Notes: generated by a model not told the origin, from the sequence alone. DNA of 64,000 nt from Moritella marina ATCC 15381 (GCF_008931805.1 NZ_CP044399.1:744001-808000); one strand, 5' to 3'. Positions 1 to 8,613 are shown, counted from the first letter of the stretch. Numbers and translations: made by a program.

Positions 1-536
1 TAATTGACAGCGAAACTGTTAATATCGAAAGTAAAGACGTTGTTATTATGCAGCGTGCGCTGTTAGAGACGAATCCTCAATTTCGTCAGCTTATTCCGTA
101 TGTTGTGGTAAAGCAGGGCGATAAGTATTTAGCTTATGAACGTGCCAAATCGGGTGGTGAATCACGTCTACATAACTTATTCAGTATTGGTATTGGTGGT
201 CATGTTGACGCCGTTGACGCTGTGTATGATGACAAAGGTGTATTCCAGTTAACAGATACATTACGCACTGGTATGTATCGTGAATTACACGAAGAGTTAG
301 GCTTAACAGAAGCTGACTTTTTGGGTATGACGACAATTGGTTATTTATCTAAAGATGTAACACCAGTTGATGAAGTGCATTTAGGTATCGTATTGGTGGC
401 TGAAGTACATGCGGACTTGGTTATTACCAGTAAAGAAGATGCATTGAACCTTGCTGGTTTTTTAGCTGCGGATGAACTTGCAAAACTAAACTTGGAATCA
501 TGGTCTGAAACGGTTGTTGATCATTTAACTGCATAA
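1..536 (+). CDS. NUDIX hydrolase family protein (5' end outside window)
   Basis: The reading frame is open from the first base to the stop at 536. The first internal ATG (48) has no Shine-Dalgarno, and the residues before it (ending KDVVIM) read as coding, so the real start is probably left of the window. A NUDIX-box core REL-HEELGL (consensus REUxEExGU) lies near residue 85 counted from the ATG, downstream of a GIGGHV glycine loop, which would give Mg-dependent hydrolysis of a nucleoside-diphosphate-linked substrate. The G-to-R spacing in the box is longer than usual because of an insertion (about residues 56-70). The substrate cannot be told from sequence. Confidence 0.8.
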   Translation, partial: IDSETVNIESKDVVIMQRALLETNPQFRQLIPYVVVKQGDKYLAYERAKSGGESRLHNLFSIGIGGHVDAVDAVYDDKGVFQLTDTLRTGMYRELHEELGLTEADFLGMTTIGYLSKDVTPVDEVHLGIVLVAEVHADLVITSKEDALNLAGFLAADELAKLNLESWSETVVDHLTA

Positions 537-575
537 TTGTTATTTCAGTCGCTTGATTGGAAGTCAGAAAATGTA

Positions 576-606
576 AAAAGCCATGCTAATCCATCGTATG
601 GCTTTT
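576..606 (+). terminator. Rho-independent-type terminator after the NUDIX gene
   Basis: Inverted repeat AAAAGCCAT / ATGGCTTTT with a 13-nt loop, about 40 nt downstream of the NUDIX stop. The A-rich and T-rich flanks could let it serve both strands; the minus-strand DUF3833 gene ends at 661. Confidence 0.65.
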
Positions 607-660
607 GTATTAAGGGGAGCTTTGCTCAGGTATTTTGTTCAGATGCTTAGCGCGTGTCGA

Positions 661-1248
661 TTAATTTATCTTCTCGATGACGAGGTTTATCTCACCCACC
701 TTTACCCCAAATTTCACAATATCTGTTTTGTTGAATAAACGCTTTTCATCTAATAAGTACATCCAATCATCCAGTGCAACTTCATAATCAGACCCATCTA
801 CGTTGATCATGAGTTCATACTGCCAATGTAGCGCGGCCCCTTGGGTTCTGCCTTTAGCAATGCCGATCACATCACTCGCTGTACCTTCATATAAATTAGC
901 TGATTTTTTGGTTATGTTCCAAATACGTGTTGATTTTTCACCATCATCAAAGGTGAACCATTCTTTAATTGTGCCCTGTTCGCCTTGCCATGAAGCGCTC
1001 AACTCTACATGAAATCGGCGAGTCATATTACCGTTTCGATTAAACACAATACCATAAGCTATAAGGTCACCATCAAAGAAGCTATCAAATGCGAATACGG
1101 GGGTTGTTTGTTGATAATCATCCAGTGTCGGAGAACTACAAGAAGCTATTAAGGGCAGTGCTAATAGCGGCAGGATAGTCAGCGGAAAAGTCACTGATTT
1201 TAGGGTTAGCGATTTTATTTTTCCGAGTATCTGGGCGAGATATATCAT
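661..1248 (-). CDS. DUF3833-family lipoprotein
   Basis: Predicted outer-membrane or periplasmic lipoprotein with a signal peptide ending in a lipobox-like LIASC near residue 36. The rest resembles the DUF3833 family (motifs such as FFDGDLIAYGI and RRFHVELSASW); no biochemical role is known to me. I place the start at 1248: this ATG forms an ATGA overlap with the stop of the upstream gene and has an AGGA just ahead, whereas the longer frame to 1308 intrudes 60 nt into that gene. It is the last gene of the minus-strand cluster that begins at 7050, so it probably belongs to the ECF-sigma/ChrR regulon and acts in envelope lipid stress (inference). Confidence 0.8.
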   Translation of the reverse strand: MIYLAQILGKIKSLTLKSVTFPLTILPLLALPLIASCSSPTLDDYQQTTPVFAFDSFFDGDLIAYGIVFNRNGNMTRRFHVELSASWQGEQGTIKEWFTFDDGEKSTRIWNITKKSANLYEGTASDVIGIAKGRTQGAALHWQYELMINVDGSDYEVALDDWMYLLDEKRLFNKTDIVKFGVKVGEINLVIEKIN

Positions 1249-1784
1249 TGTTTGTATCCTATTAGCTGCGAGCGTAATTCTGGTCGGGATGTATCTGTTG
1301 ATAACCAAATGGCGAGAAATGATGAGCCAAAAGCGGGGTTATCTAAGCGACCGAGTGTGTTGATAGCGTTACTCTTGTTATTAGATAAATAAAAATGACT
1401 GTTTTGCTGTTTATCAACAATGAGTGTGATGACATCACCTTCGTTAACATCCGGCCATATTGTCGCCAGCGCCTTAAGCCATTTCTCTTCATCAGGTAAG
1501 TTTAACCCCAGTTCTTGCCACTGTTTTTGCGTTGCTTCAATCAAGTCTTGTTGGGATATATCACGTAGGTAGGTTATTTTTAACGCTTGTGGGTAACGCT
1601 TGATATCAAAATCTGCTTGGCCTGAATATAGCTCGGCTTTATATAAAGTCCAAAACAGAAAGCTCATCTCGCCTTCACCATGTTTATACATGTCGTCGAG
1701 TAACGGCATGGCTGATAAACGTAAGGGGATAAATAGCTGTAATAATAACGCTATCAGGCATGTCGTTAGGGTCATTCTACTCAT
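1245..1784 (-). CDS. Chalcone isomerase-like periplasmic protein
   Basis: 179 residues with an N-terminal hydrophobic signal segment (residues 5-24) followed by a chalcone-isomerase-like fold: GEGEMSFLFWTLYKAELY at the domain start and FGSSFLAIWLS near the C-terminus are typical of the bacterial chalcone-isomerase-like family. In the plant fold this superfamily includes fatty-acid-binding members, so a lipid ligand is plausible given the fatty-acid-modifying neighbours. No flavonoid pathway is present. It overlaps the DUF3833 gene by 4 bp (translational coupling) and lies 24 bp downstream of the DUF2878 gene. Confidence 0.8.
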   Translation of the reverse strand: MSRMTLTTCLIALLLQLFIPLRLSAMPLLDDMYKHGEGEMSFLFWTLYKAELYSGQADFDIKRYPQALKITYLRDISQQDLIEATQKQWQELGLNLPDEEKWLKALATIWPDVNEGDVITLIVDKQQNSHFYLSNNKSNAINTLGRLDNPAFGSSFLAIWLSTDTSRPELRSQLIGYKQ

Positions 1785-1808
1785 GTGTGCTCCTATTCCT
1801 GATTCATT

Positions 1809-2327
1809 CTATTCATGACTAATTCGATGGTCATACGTGATGACTTGGGCTAAATGACTTAGTAGTGGTAACAATACTAGCCACACAAGAGCGTAAGTCA
1901 CCACGTAGCTTGCTGTCGATATATGTGTTTCTAACGCCCCCGTTTTTAACGCCGCATAATAACTAAGTGGACCCGAAATAAATCCTGTCAGCATGATGTA
2001 AAAAGGCCTTAGCGTTGTTATCCAGCGTAAACTGTGATTAAACGTGAGGGCTAATGCACACCAGAGCAATACCAGATAAAATGGAATAATACCGTTATCA
2101 ACCGCGAGCACGTTGATGGCAACTAAGACTTGATCTACAGTTGCGCCGATTAATGCAAGTAGCATAAATCGCATATCTTGCTGTCGACTTGGACTAAGCA
2201 GAAAGTGCATTAACAGAAGCACCAACATCAAATTAACGGCGCTATGCTGATAAAACAGTGCCAGTAGTAATGCTGCTTGATAGATAGCAAAATTGATAAC
2301 GTTAAAATAGCGATGGATCAAGCTCAT
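1809..2327 (-). CDS. DUF2878-family inner-membrane protein
   Basis: Polytopic membrane protein of about 172 residues with five or six hydrophobic segments and few charged residues, matching the DUF2878 family. The start at 2327 is preferred because AGGA lies 9 nt upstream and the first membrane segment follows shortly after; a frame extension to an ATG at 2351 has no ribosome-binding site. It sits between the Cfa-like methyltransferase and the chalcone-isomerase-like gene in the same direction. Function unknown; its constant company with lipid-modifying genes suggests a membrane partner or transporter in that pathway (inference). Confidence 0.75.
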   Translation of the reverse strand: MSLIHRYFNVINFAIYQAALLLALFYQHSAVNLMLVLLLMHFLLSPSRQQDMRFMLLALIGATVDQVLVAINVLAVDNGIIPFYLVLLWCALALTFNHSLRWITTLRPFYIMLTGFISGPLSYYAALKTGALETHISTASYVVTYALVWLVLLPLLSHLAQVITYDHRISHE

Positions 2328-2410
2328 TTTAGCTGGTCCTGTTTGTGTCATCGATGGTGTTCAAGCTATTTAACACCTTGTGTAATATTTTATTCAACTC
2401 GATATTGATA

Positions 2411-3709
2411 TTAGATGTAGCTAAGAATGATTTCATCTTCATGTTCCTTATTCAGTGGTTTTCTAGCGACAATATGATGGGTGCTAATCACACGTTCAAT
2501 AAACGCACCTTCACAATAGCCAAAGTAGTAATGCCATAGACGTTTAAATGCATCATCGTAACCAAAGGATTGGATATCGGCCCAGTTTTCATCAAATTTA
2601 ACGCGCCAATCATTTAAAGTGCGGGCGTAATGCAAGCCTATATCTTCAATGTTATCAATCATCATGTCGGTTGATTTAGCAATATGCTGACTCATCACTG
2701 ACACAGAAGGGAGGCAACCACCGGGGAAGATGTACTTTTGGATAAAATCAATGTTCTGTCGGTAGCTATCATAACGTTGGTCGGCGATGGTAATGGCTTG
2801 AATCAGCATCTTGCCATTAGGTTTGAGTAAGCTATTACATTTCTCAAAAAAGCTCGGCATAAATGCATGGCCAACCGCTTCAATCATTTCAATAGAAACC
2901 AATTTATCGTAAGTGCCTTCCAGCAATCGGTAATCTTGTTTAAGCAGGGTGATCTTATCGTCGAGTTTAAGTGATTTTATTCGCGCTTGGGCATAGCTAA
3001 ATTGTTCTTCTGAAATGGTTGTTGTGGTGACTTTACAGCCATAATTACTCGCTGCATATATTGCTAATGCGCCCCAGCCAGTGCCGATTTCAATCAGAGT
3101 GTCTGAAGGTTTTAAATTAAGTTTGTCGCAAATGGTTTTTAATTTTAATATTTGTGCTTGCTCTAAGGTGCTGTACTGCGGTGAGTATATAGCGCATGAG
3201 TACATCATTTCAGGGTCTAAAAAGCGGGTATATAAATCATTACCAAGATCATAATGTGCAACAATATTTTTCTTTGAGCCAGCTTGGGTATTGCTGTTTT
3301 GATAATGCAAGAATTTATCTTTGATCTTATTAAGCAAGCTGCCATTATTTTCAATGTCATCGAGGGTTCGTTGGCTACGCGCACAAACACGAATAACCGC
3401 CGTTAAGTCTGGACTTGACCATTTTTCGGTTAGATAACCTTCAGATGCGCCGACACTGCCACCACGAACAAAGTCAATATATAACGAAGGGTCGTGGACA
3501 ATCATAGTCCCCTTAAGGCTGGCGTTAGGGTTGCCTAGCTCGATAATATTGCCATGCTCTTCAATTTGCAGGCAAGCATCTTCCATTTTATCTAATGTTG
3601 ATAACACGAGTGATCGACATTTATTATTAAACCAGCTTAATTTGGTCTTTTCATTCGCACGTTTAGTACTCGATGTTGGTTCTAAATCTAAGTTTTGAGT
3701 TGTTGTCAT
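2411..3709 (-). CDS. cfa: Cyclopropane-fatty-acid synthase-like SAM methyltransferase
   Basis: 432 residues, class I SAM-dependent methyltransferase of the Cfa family, acting on unsaturated acyl chains of membrane phospholipids. Seen: HYDLGNDLY near residue 150, MMYSC (counterpart of E. coli Cys139), SAM loop LIEIGTGWGALA, EMIEAVG (Glu239), KYIFPGGCLPS, Tyr of LHYARTLNDW (Tyr317) and FGYCEGAF (Cys354). The E. coli LHTIG segment that holds His266 reads LIQAIT here, so that bicarbonate-site His is replaced by Gln. This makes a methylated unsaturated or furan-precursor product possible instead of a cyclopropane. The DUF1365 and FAD-oxidoreductase genes directly upstream are usual partners of this subgroup. 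E. coli numbering is from memory. Confidence 0.85.
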   Translation of the reverse strand: MTTTQNLDLEPTSSTKRANEKTKLSWFNNKCRSLVLSTLDKMEDACLQIEEHGNIIELGNPNASLKGTMIVHDPSLYIDFVRGGSVGASEGYLTEKWSSPDLTAVIRVCARSQRTLDDIENNGSLLNKIKDKFLHYQNSNTQAGSKKNIVAHYDLGNDLYTRFLDPEMMYSCAIYSPQYSTLEQAQILKLKTICDKLNLKPSDTLIEIGTGWGALAIYAASNYGCKVTTTTISEEQFSYAQARIKSLKLDDKITLLKQDYRLLEGTYDKLVSIEMIEAVGHAFMPSFFEKCNSLLKPNGKMLIQAITIADQRYDSYRQNIDFIQKYIFPGGCLPSVSVMSQHIAKSTDMMIDNIEDIGLHYARTLNDWRVKFDENWADIQSFGYDDAFKRLWHYYFGYCEGAFIERVISTHHIVARKPLNKEHEDEIILSYI

Positions 3710-3711
3710 TA

Positions 3712-4515
3712 TTATTCTCCGTGCTTTTGATAAGGGATAAAAGGGATGCGCTTCGCCACTAATTTAAGAGCTTGCCAGTAAATAAGGCATAGCACCTTAA
3801 TAATACTAAATGGCAATGTGAGCCAGCCCTTACCGAGTGCAATTGTGGTTATTTTTGTTTTGTCTAAACGCATCGCCACATCAAATAGCTTATTGTTTTT
3901 TAAATTGGTATTGCTTAAATCAGTACTGTGTGAATCAATGCGATTCAAGCCAATATTATCGATGTTGACTTTTATTTTCTGTCCCGGTGTGGTTAACCGC
4001 CAGCGGTATTTCATGTCCAATGTCATGAACGGCGACACATGAAATTCTTTTGGCGTTAGCGCACTCGATTGCATATCAACCAAATAGTAATGACGTTGAT
4101 TCCATGGGGTATTACTGACTTCCGCCAACATGTATTTACAGTCTCCAGATTGCTCAAAACAATAGTATAAATTGATTGGACTAAAGTAGATCCCCAAGCA
4201 GCGACATTGCACTAACATCAACACCCTAGAACCATCCCAATCACCACCCAGTTTGGCTACTTTATTTTCTATACGTTGACGCAGCGTACCTGGATCATTT
4301 TTTAGATAATCTTTTTCAAAAAAACGGATCGGATTAAACCAATGTTTGCCCAATAACCAATGCTGATTAATGACACCGTCGAGCTCATCAAGATCTATAC
4401 CTAACATGGCTATTTGATAGGTAAAGCTGTTTTTCCGTGGGCTAAAGCGACGGTGGGTGACGGATCCTTGGTAAAGACCGCTGTGATGGGGGCTATAACG
4501 GGGCCTAGCTGTCAT
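3712..4515 (-). CDS. DUF1365 family protein
   Basis: 267 residues. The N-terminal pattern GLYQGSVTHRRFSP followed by FTYQIAMLGIDLDEL is the hallmark of DUF1365. Members are almost always coded between an FAD-dependent amine-oxidase-like protein and a Cfa-like methyltransferase, as here; the biochemical role is unknown. It overlaps the FAD gene by 4 bp and ends 2 bp before the methyltransferase start, so the three are translationally coupled. A hydrophobic stretch near residues 232-250 may anchor it to the membrane. Confidence 0.88.
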   Translation of the reverse strand: MTARPRYSPHHSGLYQGSVTHRRFSPRKNSFTYQIAMLGIDLDELDGVINQHWLLGKHWFNPIRFFEKDYLKNDPGTLRQRIENKVAKLGGDWDGSRVLMLVQCRCLGIYFSPINLYYCFEQSGDCKYMLAEVSNTPWNQRHYYLVDMQSSALTPKEFHVSPFMTLDMKYRWRLTTPGQKIKVNIDNIGLNRIDSHSTDLSNTNLKNNKLFDVAMRLDKTKITTIALGKGWLTLPFSIIKVLCLIYWQALKLVAKRIPFIPYQKHGE

Positions 4516-5780
4516 AGCTGAATACCAAAGCGCTGCGCTACTATGACAGCGCTGTTGACGCCGTCTTCATGGAAGCCATGATGCCAGTAAGCACCGGTAA
4601 AATGAGTGCGGTTCTGACCACAAATTTCTGTGCGGCGCTGTTGTGCTGCCAGGCTTAGATGGTTAAACACGGGGTGATGATAGACAAATTTCTGAATGAT
4701 CTTTTGTGGTTCTATCTGCTCGGTTTGATTCAAAGTCACACAGAATGTATGTTTTGATTCAATGCCTTGCAGTATATTCATGTTATAAGTCACACACGAT
4801 GGTTTGCTGAGCTGCGCTTGTTTATCTGCACTGAGTAAATAATTCCAGCTTGCCCATGAGCGAATATTTCGCGGTAAAATATTAATATCGGTGTGTAGCA
4901 CCACTTCATTACGGCTATAAGGAATCGCGCCCAAAATAGCGGTTTCTTGTTCTGAAGGGTCGGCGAGTAAGGCGAGTGCTTGATCGGAGTGACAAGCAAA
5001 CACCACTTCATCAAACAACTGCTCGCTGCCATCTGCCAATTGTATCGTTACATGGGTTGCGGTACGTATGACACGGGCTATATTACTGTTAAGCTGGATC
5101 TTGTCTTTGAAGGAAGCAATCAATGGCGTGATATACTCTCGCGAACCACCTGGGATCACATACCATTGTGGTCGGTCTTGGATATTTAACAAGCCATGGT
5201 TAAAGAAAAAACGCACAAAAAACTTAAGTTGAAAGTCCTTCATTTCGTTTAAGCTGGTGGACCAAATCGCTGCGCCCATAGGCAAAATATAATTTTGACA
5301 AAAGTAATCTGAAAACCCGTTCTCAGTTAAAAAAGCCCCTAATGTGTGCTCATCATCAATATCATCAGCATGATAATGAGCTTTACAGCGTTTATTAAAA
5401 TTCAATATTTCTGCGATTAACCGCCAAAATTTAAAATTAAACAGATTACGGCGTTGGGAAAATAAACCATTTAAATCACAACCGTTGTATTCCAAATTAT
5501 TATTCTTGTTGAATACGCTAAAGCTCATTTCAGTGTCTTGTAATGGTACATTGAGCTGCTTGAGTAATTTTAAAAAATACGGGTAGGTTTTGTTATTACA
5601 GACGATAAAACCGGTATCAATAGCATAATCTTGGCCATCGTAATGAATGTCTTTGGTTGCGGTATGGCCGCCAATGTAATCATTTTTTTCAAACACAGTG
5701 ACATCATGCTGCTGATTTAATAAATAAGCGCTGGTGAGTCCAGAGATACCGGTACCGATAATTGCAATATTTTTTTTCAT
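4512..5780 (-). CDS. FAD-dependent oxidoreductase of the amine-oxidase-like family (lipid-modifying cluster)
   Basis: 422 residues, NAD(P)/FAD-dependent oxidoreductase. Dinucleotide-binding motif IIGTGISGLTSAYLL at residues 6-20, an acidic residue in VTVFEKN at the end of the second strand, and GGHTATK just after, as in flavin amine-oxidase-like proteins that act on hydrophobic substrates. GGSREYITPL around residue 218 is typical of the subgroup coded beside DUF1365 and Cfa. The likely substrate is the methylated acyl chain made by the neighbouring methyltransferase: in Rhodobacter sphaeroides, flavoproteins of a ChrR-controlled cluster desaturate or oxygenate methylated fatty acids. Overlaps DUF1365 by 4 bp. 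Confidence 0.85.
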   Translation of the reverse strand: MKKNIAIIGTGISGLTSAYLLNQQHDVTVFEKNDYIGGHTATKDIHYDGQDYAIDTGFIVCNNKTYPYFLKLLKQLNVPLQDTEMSFSVFNKNNNLEYNGCDLNGLFSQRRNLFNFKFWRLIAEILNFNKRCKAHYHADDIDDEHTLGAFLTENGFSDYFCQNYILPMGAAIWSTSLNEMKDFQLKFFVRFFFNHGLLNIQDRPQWYVIPGGSREYITPLIASFKDKIQLNSNIARVIRTATHVTIQLADGSEQLFDEVVFACHSDQALALLADPSEQETAILGAIPYSRNEVVLHTDINILPRNIRSWASWNYLLSADKQAQLSKPSCVTYNMNILQGIESKHTFCVTLNQTEQIEPQKIIQKFVYHHPVFNHLSLAAQQRRTEICGQNRTHFTGAYWHHGFHEDGVNSAVIVAQRFGIQL

Positions 5781-5837
5781 TATTTAACTTCCTTGTGCTG
5801 GATATCTGTAGACGCTGATATGTTGATAAAAATGCAT

Positions 5838-6557
5838 TTATGACATTCTCAAGGCTATTTTCTGCCATAACGAAAAAGGGAATAGGCGTATCACTTTCAT
5901 GATCCAAATAAAATAACGTGGAAAGTTAATTTCAACTTTATTGTTATCCAGCCCTAAAGCGATATAACGAGCGGCCTGTTCAGCGGTGATAATTTGGGGC
6001 ATCACAAAGGTATTTTTTTGGGTTAATGGTGTATCAACAAATCCAGGATGAATGACGGAAACATGAATGTTGTGCGCTTTTAAATCTATGCTTAATGTTT
6101 TTGCTAGATAAGTAAGACCTGCTTTTGAGGCTCCGTAAGCTTCTGCGCGGGGCAGGGGTAAAAAAGCCGCGCTAGAACTGGTTAGCGCTAGCTTGCCGCC
6201 TGACTTGATTAATTTTAACCATGCTTGCAGGCAGTAGCCCACAGAGATTAAATTTGTGGTGATGATACGGGCAAATAGATCACCATCAAAATCTTTCGCA
6301 TCATCAATGTATTCACAATCACCAGCATTGAGGATCATTATATCTAAGGGTGGTAAGTTTAAACTGGCTTGTTTGATGCTTTCTTTACAGGTGACATCAC
6401 AAATTAAGGGCGTGATGTTGTCATAAGCAGCGCTGAGCTTGTTAAGGCGTTGTAGATTACGACCGCCAGCAAAAACCTGATAACCCTTGTCGGCGTAATG
6501 AGTCGCTAACGCTTTACCAATCCCTGACGATGCACCTGTAATTAATACTGATTTCAT
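5838..6557 (-). CDS. Short-chain dehydrogenase/reductase
   Basis: 239 residues, classical SDR. Cofactor motif TGASSGIGKALA at residues 7-18, NAG near residue 78, catalytic Ser in LTSSSAAF and the YGASK catalytic Tyr/Lys pair near residues 141-145, followed by VIHPGFVDTPL. NADP(H) preference is plausible from GGRN after the second strand but not proved. The hydrophobic C-terminus (FIWIMKVIRLFPF) may touch the membrane, fitting a lipid substrate. Lies 28 bp downstream of the NTF2-like gene and 57 bp upstream of the FAD oxidoreductase gene in one transcription unit. Confidence 0.88.
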   Translation of the reverse strand: MKSVLITGASSGIGKALATHYADKGYQVFAGGRNLQRLNKLSAAYDNITPLICDVTCKESIKQASLNLPPLDIMILNAGDCEYIDDAKDFDGDLFARIITTNLISVGYCLQAWLKLIKSGGKLALTSSSAAFLPLPRAEAYGASKAGLTYLAKTLSIDLKAHNIHVSVIHPGFVDTPLTQKNTFVMPQIITAEQAARYIALGLDNNKVEINFPRYFIWIMKVIRLFPFSLWQKIALRMS

Positions 6558-6585
6558 TATTTAATGCTCCTTATCCAGTAAACCG

Positions 6586-7050
6586 TTATGCAATATTATT
6601 TTTTAAATAACGCACCGCGTGCCCCAAGACTGGCACATGTTCGTACAACATAGCCCCTACATCGAGATAATCGCGATGGTAAATCACTTTATCGTCAAGT
6701 GCTTTAAGGTGTGAATGACCTGAAACTGTGATTGCCTTACCACGATTTAATTTCGGGTGTATGTAGGTCATATCCCAATAAATAGCGGCTTCTGTATCAT
6801 TGAGTACTTGGTGGGTTATATCGAATGTACAACTGGCTAAGTTGGTGTAAAGGTTTTCAAAATAACTGACTAGGTTGGCAATACCTGCAACTTCATGCAA
6901 GGGATCTTGAAACTTAATATCATGGTGATAAACTTTTTTCAGCGAGTGTAAGTTTGTTTTATTTAAACGTGTATAGACATCAATAAAGTGACTGAGCCAC
7001 AGGCTGTTATCTTGTTCCAACGTCGTATCATTTAGTGCGGTATTTATCAT
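6586..7050 (-). CDS. NTF2/SnoaL-like protein, first gene of the lipid-modification operon
   Basis: 154 residues of the nuclear-transport-factor-2-like fold: FIDVYTRLNKTNL, FQDPLHEVAGI and a C-terminal YHRDYLDVG are typical of the SnoaL-like clade seen in sigma/ChrR clusters. Such cones bind small hydrophobic ligands or act as isomerases; no catalytic assignment is possible. It is the promoter-proximal gene of the run down to 661, with the ECF-type promoter 60-90 bp upstream. Confidence 0.8.
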   Translation of the reverse strand: MINTALNDTTLEQDNSLWLSHFIDVYTRLNKTNLHSLKKVYHHDIKFQDPLHEVAGIANLVSYFENLYTNLASCTFDITHQVLNDTEAAIYWDMTYIHPKLNRGKAITVSGHSHLKALDDKVIYHRDYLDVGAMLYEHVPVLGHAVRYLKNNIA

Positions 7051-7111
7051 GTCAATTCCATCTAATGATTAAGCTATTTGAATAAGGTATGTTAATAATT
7101 GTCATGTCTTT

Positions 7112-7139
7112 AATACGCTTGGAGGTTAAGAAAGGATCA
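7112..7139 (-). promoter_or_regulatory. ECF-sigma promoter driving the NTF2-to-DUF3833 operon
   Basis: On the minus strand TGATCC (7139-7134), 16 nt, CGTATT (7117-7112). The same pattern with the same spacing precedes the sigma gene and the LON-domain gene. TGATCC as -35 matches what is known of the RpoE/ChrR (ECF11) group. The initiation point would be about 55 nt before the NTF2-like start codon. The rest of the 259-bp gap holds no other feature I can support. Confidence 0.75.
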
Positions 7140-7309
7140 TAATTATTTTATGAAAAAGACGATTACTTATGAAAAAGACTGCCTGCTTGAAAATACAGCT
7201 TGATGCCAAAAAATGTGCGTAACAAATACTATTTTAGTGAAGAAAATAACAAGATGCATATAAAATGAGTGACAGTTATCAATTGTTTATCAATAAACTG
7301 CCATCACTG

Positions 7310-7987
7310 CTAATAAATAAAGTTACCCAGTGGATTAAGTATTTTAGCCACACCTTCGGTGAATCTCAGTGGACTATCAACAACGGTGTAACACAGGCAA
7401 CCATGCTTAGTCATAGGGCTGTGAGTATGAGCACTATCAAGCAGAATAAAGTCGCCTTTATTGTACGTCCCCATTTCATCTTCAAAACTGCCTTCAAGTA
7501 ACAGAGTCAACTCGCTGCCTTTATGTGTATGGTTAGGGATCAGGCCGCCAGCTTGGATATGCAGCAAACTTGTGTGTATGTCCCCTTCATTCAGCTCCAA
7601 TCGAGAGCGTGTTAACTTGCCGACGCTAAGCTGCTTACCTAAGGCGATATGTTGTAATGCGCGAGGTAACTGGTATTCGGTGTTATTAAAACTGATGGAT
7701 TGTGGCATTGTTACTGCTATATCAATGCTTTCACTGTCGTCTGTAATAGCGTTAATTAAGCTGTCCATTTCCCAATCGTTAAATAACATATCAGCGGTTA
7801 AAGCGCACTCGTCATGCACAGGTGTGTTGAAGGTATTATTTGCATGCTTTGACTCTAACTGTGCGACCTTGTTGCGGCAGGTATCGCATAGCTCAACATG
7901 CATCGCGATAGCAGCACTAAACGAGGCTGGTAGCTGACCCGTAACAAAGGTATCGAGTAACTCATGGCTAGGATGATATTTAATCAT
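7310..7987 (-). CDS. chrR: ChrR-family zinc anti-sigma factor with cupin domain
   Basis: 225 residues. The N-terminal zinc anti-sigma domain carries His5/His8 and HVELCDTC (His30, Cys34, Cys37), the ligand set that folds the domain around the sigma factor. The C-terminal cupin holds HTH (153-155), Glu159 and HTH (187-189), a second metal site needed in Rhodobacter ChrR for response to singlet oxygen or organic hydroperoxide. It keeps the ECF sigma factor inactive in the cytoplasm until the stress signal. It overlaps the sigma gene by 4 bp (ATGA), which fixes stoichiometry by coupling. A separate promoter serves the downstream lipid operon. Confidence 0.93.
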   Translation of the reverse strand: MIKYHPSHELLDTFVTGQLPASFSAAIAMHVELCDTCRNKVAQLESKHANNTFNTPVHDECALTADMLFNDWEMDSLINAITDDSESIDIAVTMPQSISFNNTEYQLPRALQHIALGKQLSVGKLTRSRLELNEGDIHTSLLHIQAGGLIPNHTHKGSELTLLLEGSFEDEMGTYNKGDFILLDSAHTHSPMTKHGCLCYTVVDSPLRFTEGVAKILNPLGNFIY

Positions 7988-8613
7988 GAATCTTCTCCGA
8001 TATACTGTTTTAGCTTAGCGAGTGCTAAACGTAATCTTGATTTGACGGTACCGACTGGAATATCAAGCTGCTTAGCAAGCTGTTCTTGCGAGAGCTCATT
8101 GAAGTACACACCTTTAATTACCTGTTGCTGATTGTCGGGTAGTTGCTCCACATGGTCGGACATAGTACGGCTCATCAGATGATCAGGATAGGCTTCTTCA
8201 TTATTATTCTCATCGCTGTCGAGCATCGGCCAGATATCATCACTGATGGTATCTTCTTTATTAGATTGGATCTTTCTGAGCATATCAAAAGACACATTAC
8301 GCATTACGGTATAAACCCAAGTACTGGCTTTACCTTTGGTTTCATCGTAGGTGTGGGCTTTTTTCCATACCTTGGTCATTGTTTCTTGCAACAATTCTTT
8401 GGCACTGGCTTCATTATTGAATGTTTTAATACCAAAGCGGATTATTTTAGGTGCAAACCATTTGAACAAAGTTGCAAAGGCGACTTTATCTCGGGCATTA
8501 CCTATTTTGACTAAGCATATGCTTAGGTCTTGTGTGTCGTCATCTTCCATAATGGACTTTCTAGTTACGTAATTGACCTGAGGTGAATTACTTATACTGA
8601 TAGGATTTATCAT
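7984..8613 (-). CDS. ECF RNA polymerase sigma factor (RpoE/ChrR-associated, ECF11-like)
   Basis: 209 residues with only regions 2 and 4. Region 2: FKWFAPKIIRFGIK and ELLQETMTKVWKKAH to STWVYTVMRNVSFDMLRK. Region 4: LSQEQLAKQLDIPVGTVKSR, the -35-binding helix-turn-helix. The long form is chosen because AAGGA lies just before the first ATG; a second ATG (8550) would give 188 residues. Paired with and overlapping ChrR, so it should direct the response to singlet oxygen or lipid oxidation. It has an ECF-type promoter of its own (8655-8682), implying positive autoregulation. Confidence 0.93.
   Translation of the reverse strand: MINPISISNSPQVNYVTRKSIMEDDDTQDLSICLVKIGNARDKVAFATLFKWFAPKIIRFGIKTFNNEASAKELLQETMTKVWKKAHTYDETKGKASTWVYTVMRNVSFDMLRKIQSNKEDTISDDIWPMLDSDENNNEEAYPDHLMSRTMSDHVEQLPDNQQQVIKGVYFNELSQEQLAKQLDIPVGTVKSRLRLALAKLKQYIGEDS

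Noticed and set aside
7461-7937. Plus-strand 158-codon frame inside chrR
   Set aside because: Opposite strand of a well-conserved anti-sigma factor with clear metal ligands; Ser/Cys-rich shadow.
8143-8572. Plus-strand frames opposite the ECF sigma gene
   Set aside because: Antisense shadows of sigma regions 2 and 4.
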